DNA of 64,000 nucleotides from Paenibacillus sp. GSMTC-2017 (GCF_016019935.1 NZ_JAECMT010000002.1:558001-622000); one strand, 5' to 3'. Shown: positions 47,921 to 57,289, numbered from the stretch's first letter. Notes: a model not told the origin generated them from the letters alone. Program-made: numbers and translations.

Positions 47921-49534
47921 ATGTCCGATATCATTTCAATCTTTGACACGACGCTGCGTGATGGAACTCAAGGCGAAGGGATCAGCCTATCCGCAGACGA
48001 TAAGTTAAAAATTGCCCAGAAGCTAGATGCACTGGGAGTTCACTATATCGAAGGTGGTAATCCCGGTAGCAATAGTAAAGATATTGAATTTTTTCAACGT
48101 GTCAAAGCCTTAAATCTATCCGCACGAATAACTGCATTCGGAAGTACTCGCCGCAAAAACAGTCTTGCAGAGCAAGACGCGAGCCTTCTACGAATTGTGG
48201 AATCTGGTGTTCCGGCTGCTACGTTAGTAGGTAAAGCATGGGACTTCCATGTGCATACCGCTCTTCAAACGACGTTGGAAGAAAACCTTGCGATGATTTA
48301 TGATTCCTTTGCATTTCTAAAACAAAACGGCATAGAAGCCATGTACGACGCAGAACATTTTTTTGACGGCTACAAACATAATCCTGAGTACGCACTTGCT
48401 GCATTACGTAAAGCTCAGGATGCAGGAGCAGATTGGCTTGTGCTATGTGACACCAATGGCGGAACATTGCCAAGCGAAATTCACGAAATTGTCACAAGAG
48501 TAAAAGAACAATTAACTACTCCTATAGGCATTCATACACATAACGATTGTGAACTTGCTGTCGCAAACACTTTATCCGCTGTACAAGCAGGAGCAAGGCA
48601 AGTACAAGGTACAATTAACGGTTATGGCGAACGATGCGGCAACGCAAATCTTTGTTCCATTATTCCTAATCTTCAACTAAAAATGAAATACAATTGTTTA
48701 CCGGAAGAAAAATTGCGTACGTTAACGAATACAGCACGTTATGTTAGTGAAATTGCAAACGTGCATATGCCGATTGGCCAAGCATATGTCGGTAATGCTG
48801 CTTTCGCACATAAGGGTGGCATTCATGTGTCTGCTATTATGAAGGATTCTAAAACGTACGAGCATATTAATCCGGAGCTAGTCGGAAATAAGCAGCGCAT
48901 TCTTGTTTCTGAGCTCGCAGGCCAAAGCAACATCATCTCTAAAGCACATGAGCTTGGACTAGACATAAACGCGAACAATGATAAAACAAAACAAATTATT
49001 GAGCAAATCAAAGAATTGGAACATCAAGGTTACCAATTCGAAGGTGCTGACGCATCTCTAGAGCTTCTACTTCGCGACGCGTTCACTGAAACAGAAGACG
49101 TATTTAAAGTGGAGTCGTTCAAAATGCACGTGGAGAAAACAAACGGTGAGATGATTTCCGAAGCGATTGTCAAAATTAATGTCGGTGGACAACAAGTATA
49201 CACCGCTGCTGAAGGCAATGGACCGGTTAATGCACTCGACAATGCCCTCCGCAAAGCATTGGTTCAATTTTATCCGAAAATTGAAGAGTTCCACCTATCT
49301 GACTATAAAGTACGTGTCATCGACGAAAAGGACACGACTGCAGCCAAAGTACGCGTACTCGTCGAGTCAACTGATTTAAACAATTCATGGTCCACCGTTG
49401 GTGTTTCCAGTAACGTTATTGAAGCGAGCTGGGAAGCATTGCTCGACAGCGTCCGTTATGCACTCTTGAAAATGGACAAAGTAGAGGGCAATGTTACTGA
49501 TTCTACAGAACGCCTTGGACTCATTAACCATTAA
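47921..49534 (+). CDS. cimA: (R)-citramalate synthase
   Basis: CimA condenses pyruvate and acetyl-CoA to (R)-citramalate, the first step of the threonine-independent isoleucine route. The 537-aa HMGL-like TIM barrel has DTTLRDGTQGEG near 9-20, DTNGGT near 170 and HTHNDCELAVAN near 201-212, with a LeuA-type regulatory dimer domain after residue 400. The GTQGEG active-site sequence and length fit the CimA branch rather than LeuA. A GGAGG site precedes the ATG. It is monocistronic. Confidence 0.92.
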   Translation: MSDIISIFDTTLRDGTQGEGISLSADDKLKIAQKLDALGVHYIEGGNPGSNSKDIEFFQRVKALNLSARITAFGSTRRKNSLAEQDASLLRIVESGVPAATLVGKAWDFHVHTALQTTLEENLAMIYDSFAFLKQNGIEAMYDAEHFFDGYKHNPEYALAALRKAQDAGADWLVLCDTNGGTLPSEIHEIVTRVKEQLTTPIGIHTHNDCELAVANTLSAVQAGARQVQGTINGYGERCGNANLCSIIPNLQLKMKYNCLPEEKLRTLTNTARYVSEIANVHMPIGQAYVGNAAFAHKGGIHVSAIMKDSKTYEHINPELVGNKQRILVSELAGQSNIISKAHELGLDINANNDKTKQIIEQIKELEHQGYQFEGADASLELLLRDAFTETEDVFKVESFKMHVEKTNGEMISEAIVKINVGGQQVYTAAEGNGPVNALDNALRKALVQFYPKIEEFHLSDYKVRVIDEKDTTAAKVRVLVESTDLNNSWSTVGVSSNVIEASWEALLDSVRYALLKMDKVEGNVTDSTERLGLINH

Positions 49535-49551
49535 ATCTTATTGAATTTCGT

Positions 49552-49599
49552 AAAAGACTGACCTCTGCAGTGTTAGCTGCTATGGCCAGTCTTTTTTTT
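49552..49599 (+). terminator. Terminator after cimA
   Basis: AAAAGACTG pairs with CAGTCTTTT, with inner GCAG/CTGC pairing, and a T8 run follows. Confidence 0.88.
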
Positions 49600-49684
49600 G
49601 CGCCTCGCTGGTGCGTACACGCTCCTCCAACCCGATTTTCTCGGGTTGCACCGCTTTACTTGCTCGCATCCGCAAAACTACCCC

Positions 49685-49732
49685 AAAACAAAAATAGAGT
49701 GGTGTAGATTCAGCATCCACACCACTCTATTT
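49685..49732 (-). terminator. Terminator after the ResA-like gene
   Basis: AATAGAGTGGTGT pairs with ACACCACTCTATT and is followed on the minus strand by TTTGTTTT. Confidence 0.92.
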
Positions 49733-49748
49733 CTACAATCATCCCTGC

Positions 49749-50285
49749 TTATGACCACTTCTGTATTAATCGTTCCCATTCGTCGTACGGAATGACGCCA
49801 TTTATTCTTTCTCTTATTACGCCTTCACTATCAATGAGAAACGTCGTTGGATACATATTCACTTTATATTGCTCTGTAACGTCTCCTTTACGATCCATTA
49901 ATATTGGAAAGGTGAAACCATGATCCACAACGAATTTCCTCGCTGCTCTTTCCTTATCAAATTTAGTGGAGTTCACACCAATCATTGCAATTTTGTCGCC
50001 ATACTTTTCATGCAACTTTTGCAAATCCGGTGCTTCCAATACGCACGGGCCACACCATGAAGCCCAAAAATTAAGAAAAGTTAGTTTTGATCCTTTGCCA
50101 CCAACATCTAAAGGGTTTTCATCCAAATCAGGCAAAGCGAAGCTAGCAGCTTGAAATCCCGCCTTTGGCTTGAAATCAGCGGAAGCTGACGATTGTTCGG
50201 CAGAAGTATCATCTTGTGCATATTGATAAACGGCTAAGCCAGCAAATAAAAAAGCGACGATAAACACAGTAACTACATTTTTCAT
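49749..50285 (-). CDS. ResA/TlpA-like thiol-disulfide oxidoreductase
   Basis: The 178-aa protein has one N-terminal membrane anchor or signal helix (residues 3-22). The extracytoplasmic thioredoxin domain has WASWCGPCVLEAP (CXXC) near 75 and the cis-Pro segment YPTTFLI near 145. Family members reduce apocytochrome c heme-binding cysteines or act in spore cortex synthesis; no ccm/res genes are adjacent, so the partner is unknown. The frame opens at 50312. The ATG at 50285 follows AAAGTAGGA. Confidence 0.88.
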   Translation of the reverse strand: MKNVVTVFIVAFLFAGLAVYQYAQDDTSAEQSSASADFKPKAGFQAASFALPDLDENPLDVGGKGSKLTFLNFWASWCGPCVLEAPDLQKLHEKYGDKIAMIGVNSTKFDKERAARKFVVDHGFTFPILMDRKGDVTEQYKVNMYPTTFLIDSEGVIRERINGVIPYDEWERLIQKWS

Positions 50286-50510
50286 GTTGTTCCTACTTTC
50301 ATGGAAAATCAAATTAACCCCATCGTAACACGTGGAGTATGGAAGCTCAAGGCAGTGGGCAGATTAGCCATAAATCCGTCACTACTCATGTTCACATTTA
50401 TATTTATTTTCCCTTAACACACCTTTGTTCATACCTATAATCCTATAATCCTTAACGCTATTCCTTACAATCGTATATAATGTTGAAAATACACTAGTGG
50501 GTGGCGATTA

Positions 50511-50942
50511 ATGATGCGCACGAATGAAACATCGGGGAAAATTACAAAAAGCGCATACGAAGAGCTTATCCTTATATGCAGCAAAGCTTTGCCAATGGAG
50601 GCTTGCGGAGTACTAGCAAGAAGTGAAAACGAAGATGCTGCTACTATTATTTTTCCAATCAAAAATGTCCATAACAGTCCTTCTAATTCTTTTTCATTTG
50701 ATCCAAAAGAATGGACAACTGCTTTTTTTGAAATGCAAAAAAAAGGTCAAACGCTTGTTGGTATTTACCATTCTCATCCACATTCGGCGCCATTTCCGTC
50801 ATTACGAGACTACTCAGGTTTTTTACCTTCATCAGAGCTTACTTATTGGATCGTTTCATTGGAAAATTCTCTCGCACCAAATGTTCAACCTTATACGAAA
50901 TCCAATGGCTACTTTAAAGCAGTCTCATTAGTGCTGACTTAA
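50511..50942 (+). CDS. JAMM/MPN-family metalloprotease
   Basis: The 143-aa protein has the full JAMM motif: an upstream Glu (MEACGVLA near 30) and HSHPHSAPFPSLRDY near 82-96, where the two His and the Asp bind zinc. Bacterial stand-alone members usually trim the C-terminus of ubiquitin-like sulfur carriers. No sulfur carrier, E1-like or cysteine-synthase gene is adjacent, so the substrate is unknown. Its 3' end overlaps the convergent exonuclease gene by 15 bp. Confidence 0.88.
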   Translation: MMRTNETSGKITKSAYEELILICSKALPMEACGVLARSENEDAATIIFPIKNVHNSPSNSFSFDPKEWTTAFFEMQKKGQTLVGIYHSHPHSAPFPSLRDYSGFLPSSELTYWIVSLENSLAPNVQPYTKSNGYFKAVSLVLT

Positions 50943-51662
50943 ATAAGCATACAGATCACCTAACGTTGTAATATTTCGTTCAACGATTCGGTCCAAATAC
51001 TGTTGCCATAGTTTAGCAGTCATAATCGAATCCTGTAATGCATGATGACGATCAACGATCGGAATATTACAACTAATCAGCAATTCATCTAAACTGTAGC
51101 CTTGCCGATTTGGCTCAAGCCACTTTGCTATCATCATCGTATCGAGAATACGATGATTCATATTTACTTTCGAAGTTCGCCAAAGAGCTGCATTTAGAAA
51201 TTGCTTATCATGACCAGAAGCATGCGCTACAAGCAATCGTCTCCCAATAAAGGCCAAAAAGTCATGTAGAACACTCATCAAATCAGGCGCATCCTGTACC
51301 ATCTCGTTCGTAATCCCTGTGAGATCAACGATAGCACTTGGAATAAGGCGTTTCGGATTGACCAAGCTATAGAAACTATTATCTTGATCAATCACCCCAC
51401 CCTTTACAACAACAGCACCAAAAGAGATGATTTCATCTCCATTATTGGAGTTAAAGCCCGTCGTCTCCAAATCAAACACGACAATTTCCAGCTCTTTGAG
51501 CGGAGTTTCAAGCAATGATTGCTTGCGCTGCTCACGATTTGCATTGCGAATAAATGCCATCTGTTGTGCGTTTTGCGAACCAAGCATTGAAGCTATCGCA
51601 GGTGTGACCCCTCCCATTTTGTACAGGCTCCACATCCGTCCTACGCCTTTTCGCTCTTTCAA
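50928..51662 (-). CDS. DEDDh 3'-5' exonuclease (DnaQ/PolC-epsilon type)
   Basis: The 244-aa protein has the three exonuclease motifs: Exo I FDLETTGFNS near 60, Exo II HASGHDKQFLN near 145 and Exo III HHALQDSIMTAKLW near 215, giving the DEDDh set. A short N-terminal extension (about 45 residues) precedes the domain. It is likely a stand-alone proofreading or RNA-trimming exonuclease. The start may be TTG at 51662 or ATG at 51635. It is probably cotranscribed with the upstream DUF294 gene (30-bp gap). Confidence 0.87.
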   Translation of the reverse strand: MKERKGVGRMWSLYKMGGVTPAIASMLGSQNAQQMAFIRNANREQRKQSLLETPLKELEIVVFDLETTGFNSNNGDEIISFGAVVVKGGVIDQDNSFYSLVNPKRLIPSAIVDLTGITNEMVQDAPDLMSVLHDFLAFIGRRLLVAHASGHDKQFLNAALWRTSKVNMNHRILDTMMIAKWLEPNRQGYSLDELLISCNIPIVDRHHALQDSIMTAKLWQQYLDRIVERNITTLGDLYAYLSQH

Positions 51663-51692
51663 ATGACTCCACCGCCTTACTTCTTACATAAA

Positions 51693-52751
51693 CTAACCCA
51701 AAGTTTGCTTCGTTACGACCCGCTGCAGTCTTTTCCCTTGCCTCAGACTGTTCTTAAGCTCGTCAATCATTTCTTTCGTTAACATACTGCTATGAAGCTT
51801 ACCCGAATTCGTGTAGATACCATCCACCTTTTGTTCTGTTGTCATTAATCTTAATCTCAAAATCAGCCGGAATGATTGTGCAAAGAGCTCCCCATCCACG
51901 GGTGATATTTTGCCTACCTCAACAAGTTTAGTTAACCGTTCTAACGTAGAAGTCGCTCGAATATTAGACTGGATAGATAGCAATCGAATAGAATTTACCA
52001 TCGGAATGTAAGCACCATACTTAATATCAAGACTACCGGCATCTTCTCCATACCGTTCTCTTAAAAGCTGACCAAATACACCGACGAGCAACTTATGTCT
52101 CATCGTATTTTCTAACATTCGTTTCAAAATAATTGGGTTGTTCAACGTATCTGTAAAGAACATATCTTTTAAGGAATTAAAAAGTGACATTTCTCCATAA
52201 ACGCAGCGTGAATCTGCAACAATTAATAAATACCGAACCGCTTCCCAATCAGGCTCTTGAAACCAATTCTCTAACACATTCCCCCATTCGCTTAATGAAC
52301 GGCACCAGTCAGCATTGTCGCTAAGCACCTTTCCATCACAAGGTGGATATCCAATAACGATTAGATTTTTAACGATAAGCTTGCATAATTGTTCAAAATA
52401 GTTCTTTATCGCTTCCCTGTTGCCTTCACAATCCTGATACACAACTCCACTATCCTGATCACTAGACAGTGTCTGCTCCATCCGTCCACCGCTACCGAAC
52501 AATAAGTATGCGTAAGGCACAGGCGGGGAACCTTTCCCCAGCCGTGCCATCTCCGCTTCTGAAAGCGCAATTGCTCGTGAAATAATAGCATCATGCGTTT
52601 CATTTAATCCTTCATTTAGTTGTTCGATCGGCCGTGCATTAAGGAGAGCTTTTATCTGTTCGTGTATTTGATCCCTCAAAGTTCGCAATCCATCCACATG
52701 ATTAATGGAATTAATCATTTTGGAATGAAGCGATCGCAATGAGTCACCCAT
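51693..52751 (-). CDS. DUF294 nucleotidyltransferase-like protein
   Basis: The 352-aa cytosolic protein has a helical N-terminus. The nucleotidyltransferase core follows (LLFGSGGRMEQTLSSDQDSGVVY near 84-106), which is the GlnD-like GSxxR-x8-DxD pattern. The C-terminal DUF294_C region is helical. CBS and cyclic-nucleotide domains found in longer relatives are absent. It starts 36 bp after amtB on the same strand, which suggests a nitrogen-signalling role that replaces or accompanies GlnK/GlnD. The open frame extends to 52775; the ATG at 52751 follows GGGGGAG. Confidence 0.8.
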   Translation of the reverse strand: MGDSLRSLHSKMINSINHVDGLRTLRDQIHEQIKALLNARPIEQLNEGLNETHDAIISRAIALSEAEMARLGKGSPPVPYAYLLFGSGGRMEQTLSSDQDSGVVYQDCEGNREAIKNYFEQLCKLIVKNLIVIGYPPCDGKVLSDNADWCRSLSEWGNVLENWFQEPDWEAVRYLLIVADSRCVYGEMSLFNSLKDMFFTDTLNNPIILKRMLENTMRHKLLVGVFGQLLRERYGEDAGSLDIKYGAYIPMVNSIRLLSIQSNIRATSTLERLTKLVEVGKISPVDGELFAQSFRLILRLRLMTTEQKVDGIYTNSGKLHSSMLTKEMIDELKNSLRQGKRLQRVVTKQTLG

Positions 52752-52787
52752 TCGCCGCTCTCCCCCTTCGGTCAATCCCTTTATCTA

Positions 52788-54161
52788 CTAGCCTTGCACA
52801 TCTTGACTTGGTTTTTTCAGTTGCTCAGGATAACCATAAGCTCCGTGTTCACTTAGGTCAAGACCTACAATTTCTTGTTCTTCCGTCACGCGGAAGCCCA
52901 TAATTAACTTCATTCCTCCAAGTACAATGAATGATGCAATTAATACGAAACCACCAGCAAATACAACAGATTCCAATTGCACAAGTAATTGCTTCCAACT
53001 TCCAGTGTCAATCAATCCACCTTGACCAACATTAACTTTTTCAGCGAGCGCTTGTGTCGCAAATATACCATTAGCAAGCGTTCCCCAAATACCTGCCATA
53101 CCATGAACAGAAAGTGCATAGATTGGATCATCTACTTTAAATTTTTCGAACATTTTTACACTGTAAAATACAAGTACACCAGCAATAAGTCCGATCACAA
53201 CAGCCGCCCATGGATCAACAAATGCACAAGATGCAGTAATGGCTACTAAACCTGCTAATGTACCATTTAACATCGTTGTAATATCAGCTTTGCCTGTAAC
53301 AGCCCATGCAATAATTAGTGCAGCTACACCACCTGCTCCAGCACCTAACATTGTTGTGAAAGCGACATAAGTGAAAAATCCGTCACCGATCGCTACCGTT
53401 GAGCCTGCATTAAATCCGAACCAGCCTACCCAAAGAAGTAAGACCGACAATGCTGTAAATACTTGATTATGTCCCAAAATTTCATTTGGCGAGCCATCTT
53501 TATTAAATTTACCGATACGAGGTTTAAGCAGTACCGTTGCAACAAATGCAGCAATTGCTCCAGTTAAGTGAACGACCGTCGAGCCGGCAAAATCTTGCGC
53601 GCCATGTTTTGCAAGCCAACCACCGCCCCAAATCCAATGTGCGACTACAGGATAGATAAAAGCAATAAAGAAGATTGTAAAAACGATGTATGAGGAAAGT
53701 TTAGCGCGTTCTGCAAATCCACCCCATGCGATGGACAACGAAATTGCTGCAAATGCTAATTGAAAGAGGAAAAATACTGCTGAAGGATACGAAGCACCAT
53801 CTGCTGCGGCTGTACCAGGATTAAAGAAAAATTGACCCCATCCTATAAACTTACTCAGCCCACTATCTGCATTATCACCGCCAAAAGCGATACCATATCC
53901 GACTGCCCAATAAACTAAACCCGCTAAACCGACTGTAAAAATTGTTTTTCCAGCAACATGACCAGCATTTTTCATCCGGGTAGAGCCAGCTTCAAGTAAA
54001 ATGAATCCACCTTGCATGAGGAGTACGAGAATAAATGAGAGCATTATCCATAATGAATTCAGACCCATATTCAGCGTTGCATTAGAAGGATCTTGTGCAT
54101 AAGCTACTACTGGAAACAAGATAGTCATTAAACCCAAAGCAAAAAACGTTTTTTTAATCAA
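52788..54161 (-). CDS. Ammonium transporter (Amt family)
   Basis: The 457-aa integral membrane protein has an N-terminal signal-like helix ending VAYAQ, then about 11 membrane helices. Visible signatures are AGSTRMKNAGHVAGKT, FNPGTAAADGASYPSA, IWGGGWLA and AGSTVAIGDGFF, with the twin-His region near AVSVHGMAG. Residues after 425 form the short cytoplasmic tail that PII proteins normally contact. No glnK gene follows; a DUF294 protein does. The GTG at 54170 is an alternative start; TTG at 54161 has 8-nt spacing from AAGGGAG. Confidence 0.93.
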   Translation of the reverse strand: MIKKTFFALGLMTILFPVVAYAQDPSNATLNMGLNSLWIMLSFILVLLMQGGFILLEAGSTRMKNAGHVAGKTIFTVGLAGLVYWAVGYGIAFGGDNADSGLSKFIGWGQFFFNPGTAAADGASYPSAVFFLFQLAFAAISLSIAWGGFAERAKLSSYIVFTIFFIAFIYPVVAHWIWGGGWLAKHGAQDFAGSTVVHLTGAIAAFVATVLLKPRIGKFNKDGSPNEILGHNQVFTALSVLLLWVGWFGFNAGSTVAIGDGFFTYVAFTTMLGAGAGGVAALIIAWAVTGKADITTMLNGTLAGLVAITASCAFVDPWAAVVIGLIAGVLVFYSVKMFEKFKVDDPIYALSVHGMAGIWGTLANGIFATQALAEKVNVGQGGLIDTGSWKQLLVQLESVVFAGGFVLIASFIVLGGMKLIMGFRVTEEQEIVGLDLSEHGAYGYPEQLKKPSQDVQG

Positions 54162-54217
54162 TACGGCCACTCCCTTTAATGTTATATTTCCTCACACGAT
54201 GTGAAAGACTTATTGCC

Positions 54218-54246
54218 ATTATAGATTGGAGAAACCATTTTGACAA
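54218..54246 (-). promoter_or_regulatory. SigA promoter of amtB
   Basis: TTGTCA (54246-54241), a 17-nt spacer and TATAAT (54223-54218). A TCACA-TCG-TGTGA palindrome lies just downstream (54192-54204), where an operator could sit. I could not fit the GlnR/TnrA consensus to this region. Confidence 0.8.
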
Positions 54247-54429
54247 TAAACATTTTCATTTTTTTACAAAATAATTAAGACACACTAACAAACCTCACAT
54301 CATTCACACTTTTTCACCTAACATGAAAATTCGAACTATTTGTAAACTGCCATCATTCGTTTGACTACACGGTTGCTTTACTATTATCATTACTTTATAT
54401 AAAGAAGCATAAGTAAAGGCGGTGAAGAA

Positions 54430-54870
54430 GTGGACGCAACTACGTTATACCGAATCGGCGAGTTATCCAAACTTGCGACAATTAGCCCAAGAACAATCGA
54501 CTACTACACCTCAATCGGTTTGATCGAACCCGCAAAGCGTTCTGATAAAAATTACCGGCTGTATTCATATGAAACATTGCATCGGCTTGAGCGTATCGAG
54601 GAGATGAAAAAAGATAAATATACGTTAGATGAGATTAAAGCGAATTTGAACAGCTGGAGCAAAATTTCGCCAGAGGAGAAAATTTCTCTTAAGTTAACCG
54701 AAATTCAACAACATCTATCACAGTTAGAACGAGAAGTTAAAGAACTAGAGCCAGTTATTAAACAGCTTAAACCTAGGCAAGCTAATCGATTGTATACACG
54801 TCTAACCCCTCAGACGGCGGCGTGTATTGAAGCACTAATGTTGCTAATGAACAAAAGTTCCCTCATGTAA
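54430..54870 (+). CDS. MerR-family transcriptional regulator
   Basis: The 146-aa protein has an N-terminal winged-helix domain (YRIGELSKLATISPRTIDYYTSIGLIEPAKR) and an RLYSYETLHRLERIEEMKK hinge. A coiled coil lies at about 88-115 (IQQHLSQLEREVKELEPVIKQL). There are no metal-binding cysteines, so the effector is unknown. It begins with GTG, 6 nt after GGCGG. It is divergent from amtB and lies just before the YugP-like peptidase, which may be cotranscribed. Confidence 0.88.
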   Translation: MDATTLYRIGELSKLATISPRTIDYYTSIGLIEPAKRSDKNYRLYSYETLHRLERIEEMKKDKYTLDEIKANLNSWSKISPEEKISLKLTEIQQHLSQLEREVKELEPVIKQLKPRQANRLYTRLTPQTAACIEALMLLMNKSSLM

Positions 54871-54904
54871 CTGCACCACTACACCTAGACGAAGGAATGA
54901 TTTC

Positions 54905-55570
54905 ATGTATATACTAATTATTGCTGCTTTCGCTTTGACGATATGGGCTCAGTTCCGTGTAAAAGGAACATTTAAAAAATGGGCACAAGTGCCGATAGGA
55001 AGCGGACTTACCGGTTATCAGGCCGCAAGACGAATGTTAGACAATAACGGACTACACGATGTACCGATTGAACCTGTACCCGGAGCGTTAACCGATCATT
55101 ACGATCCAATGAAGCGTGTTGTCCGGTTATCAGAACCTGTTTATTATGAAAATTCAATCTCTGCCGTTTCAGTTGCATGTCATGAAGTCGGACACGCCAT
55201 ACAGCATTCAATTTCCTATCCGTTTCTTGTAGCACGTCACCGCATATTCCCTGTTGTCAACTTTGCATCAGGTATTGCACCATTTTTGTTAATTGGTGGT
55301 ATTCTATTCCAGATGACAGGCCTTGTTGGAGTAGGTATCGTGTTCTTTTCGATAGCTGTAGTGTTCCAACTTATCACACTACCAGTTGAATTTAACGCAA
55401 GCAGTCGTGCACGTGATCTCATGATTTCCGAAGGCTTTATTACAAATGATGAAGAACGTGGTGTTGCCAAAGTACTTAATGCAGCAGCTCTCACTTACGT
55501 TGCGGCGGCTCTCCTTTCCTTACTTGAGTTGTTCCGTTATATAATGATTTTTTTGAACAACAGAAATTAA
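54905..55570 (+). CDS. YugP-family zinc metallopeptidase
   Basis: The 221-aa membrane protein has an N-terminal helix and the zinc motif HEVGH near residues 97-101, with membrane segments at about 110-160 and 195-217. The EFNASSRARDLM segment near 165 supplies the third ligand region. These are the hallmarks of the YugP (peptidase, DUF/M48-like) family. The substrate is unknown. The ATG at 54905 is 35 bp after the MerR stop and has a GAAGGA site. A terminator follows. Confidence 0.88.
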   Translation: MYILIIAAFALTIWAQFRVKGTFKKWAQVPIGSGLTGYQAARRMLDNNGLHDVPIEPVPGALTDHYDPMKRVVRLSEPVYYENSISAVSVACHEVGHAIQHSISYPFLVARHRIFPVVNFASGIAPFLLIGGILFQMTGLVGVGIVFFSIAVVFQLITLPVEFNASSRARDLMISEGFITNDEERGVAKVLNAAALTYVAAALLSLLELFRYIMIFLNNRN

Positions 55571-55593
55571 TTTACCTTCCCTAGCAAACAAAC

Positions 55594-55637
55594 AGAGCCC
55601 TCCGAATGGTCATTAGCACCATCGGAAGGCTCTTTTT
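55594..55637 (+). terminator. Terminator after the YugP-like gene
   Basis: AGAGCC-TCCGATGGT-type arms pair across a 7-nt loop (AGAGCC/GGCTCT, ATGGT/ACCAT), followed by TTTTT. Confidence 0.9.
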
Positions 55638-55648
55638 ATACGAACATA

Positions 55649-56548
55649 CTATTGTTGTTCACGATCTTGGAAATACCTAAGCAGGAAGCTGTGAAACACT
55701 TTTGCAACTAAAGGCAACTTTTCATTACTACGATGTATGATTCCGATTGTACGTGTAACAGACGGCTCACTAATTCGCACTTTTGCTGGTTGCAACGGAC
55801 CGGTATTTTGAAGTGCTAACTCTGGAAGTAAACTTACTCCCATTCCCGCCGCCACTAATCCTCTAATCGTATCCGTCTCTTCCCCTTCAAATCCGATCTT
55901 CGGCTCGAAGCCTGCCGACTGACACGCATCCCAAACGATCGGACGAAGAGAATACCCTTCACTAAATAATACGAAATTTTCTTCCTCCAATTGTCGAAGC
56001 TCTATTTCTTCTTCTTCAGACAATGGATGCCCAGGCGGCAATATAGCGTAAAGCTCTTCAGTCAACAGAACTTCGCCGCATACTTGATCATGCTCCTTAG
56101 GAAATGGTGAAATAAATGCTAAATCTATATCACCTTTAAGCAGATCTCTTATAAGTGATGGGTACATTCCTTGTTTGAACCTGAACTTAACGTTTGGATG
56201 CGTTTTCCTAAATGTAGCCACAACTTGAGGAATAAGTGATATTCCTAAGCTGTGTGGAAATCCGATTCGGATTTCCCCCTTCTCAGGGTCCAAAAATTCA
56301 TGAATTTCAATAACAGCCCGTTCCAAATCGGCCAAGATTACTTCAGCTCTTTTTAAAAACAACGCACCAACTGGAGTGAGCTGAAGATTTCTCCCCTTTT
56401 GTACGAACAATTTTACTCCAAGTTCTTCTTCGAGTTGATGGATTTGACGACTAACTGCCGATTGTGCAACATGAAGCTCCTCAGCAGCTTGCGTGACATG
56501 CTCTTTTCTTGCTACCTTAACAAAATAATGAAGCTGTCGAAGTTCCAT
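55649..56548 (-). CDS. LysR-family transcriptional regulator
   Basis: The 299-aa protein has an N-terminal LysR helix-turn-helix (LRQLHYFVKVARKEHVTQAAEELHVAQSAVSRQI) and a periplasmic-binding-like effector domain from about residue 90. It is of the GltC/CynR-like size. The inducer and target are unknown. The adjacent rhomboid gene is on the same strand upstream, so divergent control of a neighbour is not evident here. Confidence 0.9.
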   Translation of the reverse strand: MELRQLHYFVKVARKEHVTQAAEELHVAQSAVSRQIHQLEEELGVKLFVQKGRNLQLTPVGALFLKRAEVILADLERAVIEIHEFLDPEKGEIRIGFPHSLGISLIPQVVATFRKTHPNVKFRFKQGMYPSLIRDLLKGDIDLAFISPFPKEHDQVCGEVLLTEELYAILPPGHPLSEEEEIELRQLEEENFVLFSEGYSLRPIVWDACQSAGFEPKIGFEGEETDTIRGLVAAGMGVSLLPELALQNTGPLQPAKVRISEPSVTRTIGIIHRSNEKLPLVAKVFHSFLLRYFQDREQQ

Positions 56549-56584
56549 ACTGTCCGATCTCTCTCCCGTAATAAACTGTAATTT

Positions 56585-57229
56585 TTACTGACTCTCAATC
56601 TGTTTCCTTACTTTCGATCGATCGAAAAGAGCGAAAAGCAGAAATCCTGTAATCGCCCCACCAATATGCGCCCATAGATCAATTTGAGGCACAAGAACTG
56701 AATAAACAATTCCGAAACCTAATATCATCGCTACTGTTTTACGAGAAGCCTCATCCAACATTGCCTTGCGAAATATAATAATAAAGGCGAAAGCGCCATA
56801 AACGCCGTATATTGCACCAGAGGCACCTACCGAAAGATGGTAATCCTTATCACCAACAACCGCCATAACAGCAGCCAACAAATTTCCACCTATACCTGTC
56901 AGGATGAAAAAAGGAACATATTTTGCCGTCTTGAGCAATCGTTCTAGGGGCGGAGCAAATACAACAATTGCAAAAAGGTTAAACAGTAAATGTTTAAAGT
57001 TTGCATGTAAAAAGATCGAACTCACATAACGCCAAGGTTCCTTAAGCCCGTATGGATCATCATAAAGCGACGTAAAAAAAGCACCATATCGGAAAAGATG
57101 CATTCCATCATTCGTATTACCATTTATAGCGACAATAATAAACATAATAATGTTAAGAGCAACAATGATAGAAGTCCCCGGATAAAAACGTAAATATGAC
57201 CCAAAGCTCTCATAACGTAAAAATATCAT
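56585..57229 (-). CDS. Rhomboid-family intramembrane serine protease
   Basis: The 214-aa protein has six predicted membrane helices. The catalytic Ser is in GASGAIYGVYGAF near 135 and the His in WAHIGGAITGF near 192. HANFKHLLFNLFAI near 85 is the conserved HxxxxHLxxNxxxL-type segment of helix 2. It lacks the C-terminal TPR of B. subtilis GluP. The frame opens at 57250, but the ATG at 57229 follows ATGGAGGCGG. The substrate is unknown. Confidence 0.9.
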   Translation of the reverse strand: MIFLRYESFGSYLRFYPGTSIIVALNIIMFIIVAINGNTNDGMHLFRYGAFFTSLYDDPYGLKEPWRYVSSIFLHANFKHLLFNLFAIVVFAPPLERLLKTAKYVPFFILTGIGGNLLAAVMAVVGDKDYHLSVGASGAIYGVYGAFAFIIIFRKAMLDEASRKTVAMILGFGIVYSVLVPQIDLWAHIGGAITGFLLFALFDRSKVRKQIESQ

Positions 57230-57259
57230 GTAGCCGCCTCCATTCCTCACACCATTTAT

Positions 57260-57289
57260 TGGACAACGATGTTTCTAAACGATTATAAT
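57260..57289 (+). promoter_or_regulatory. Promoter of tpx
   Basis: TGGACA (57260-57265), an 18-nt spacer and TATAAT (57284-57289) stand 44 bp upstream of tpx. Confidence 0.7.

Noticed and set aside
49612..49660. CAACCCGA/TCGGGTTG hairpin after cimA
   Set aside because: Not followed by a T-tract and placed after an already sufficient terminator; no evidence for an RNA gene.
54171..54429. GlnR/TnrA site upstream of amtB
   Set aside because: I could not fit the TGTNA-N7-TNACA pattern; only an unrelated TCACA/TGTGA palindrome is present.
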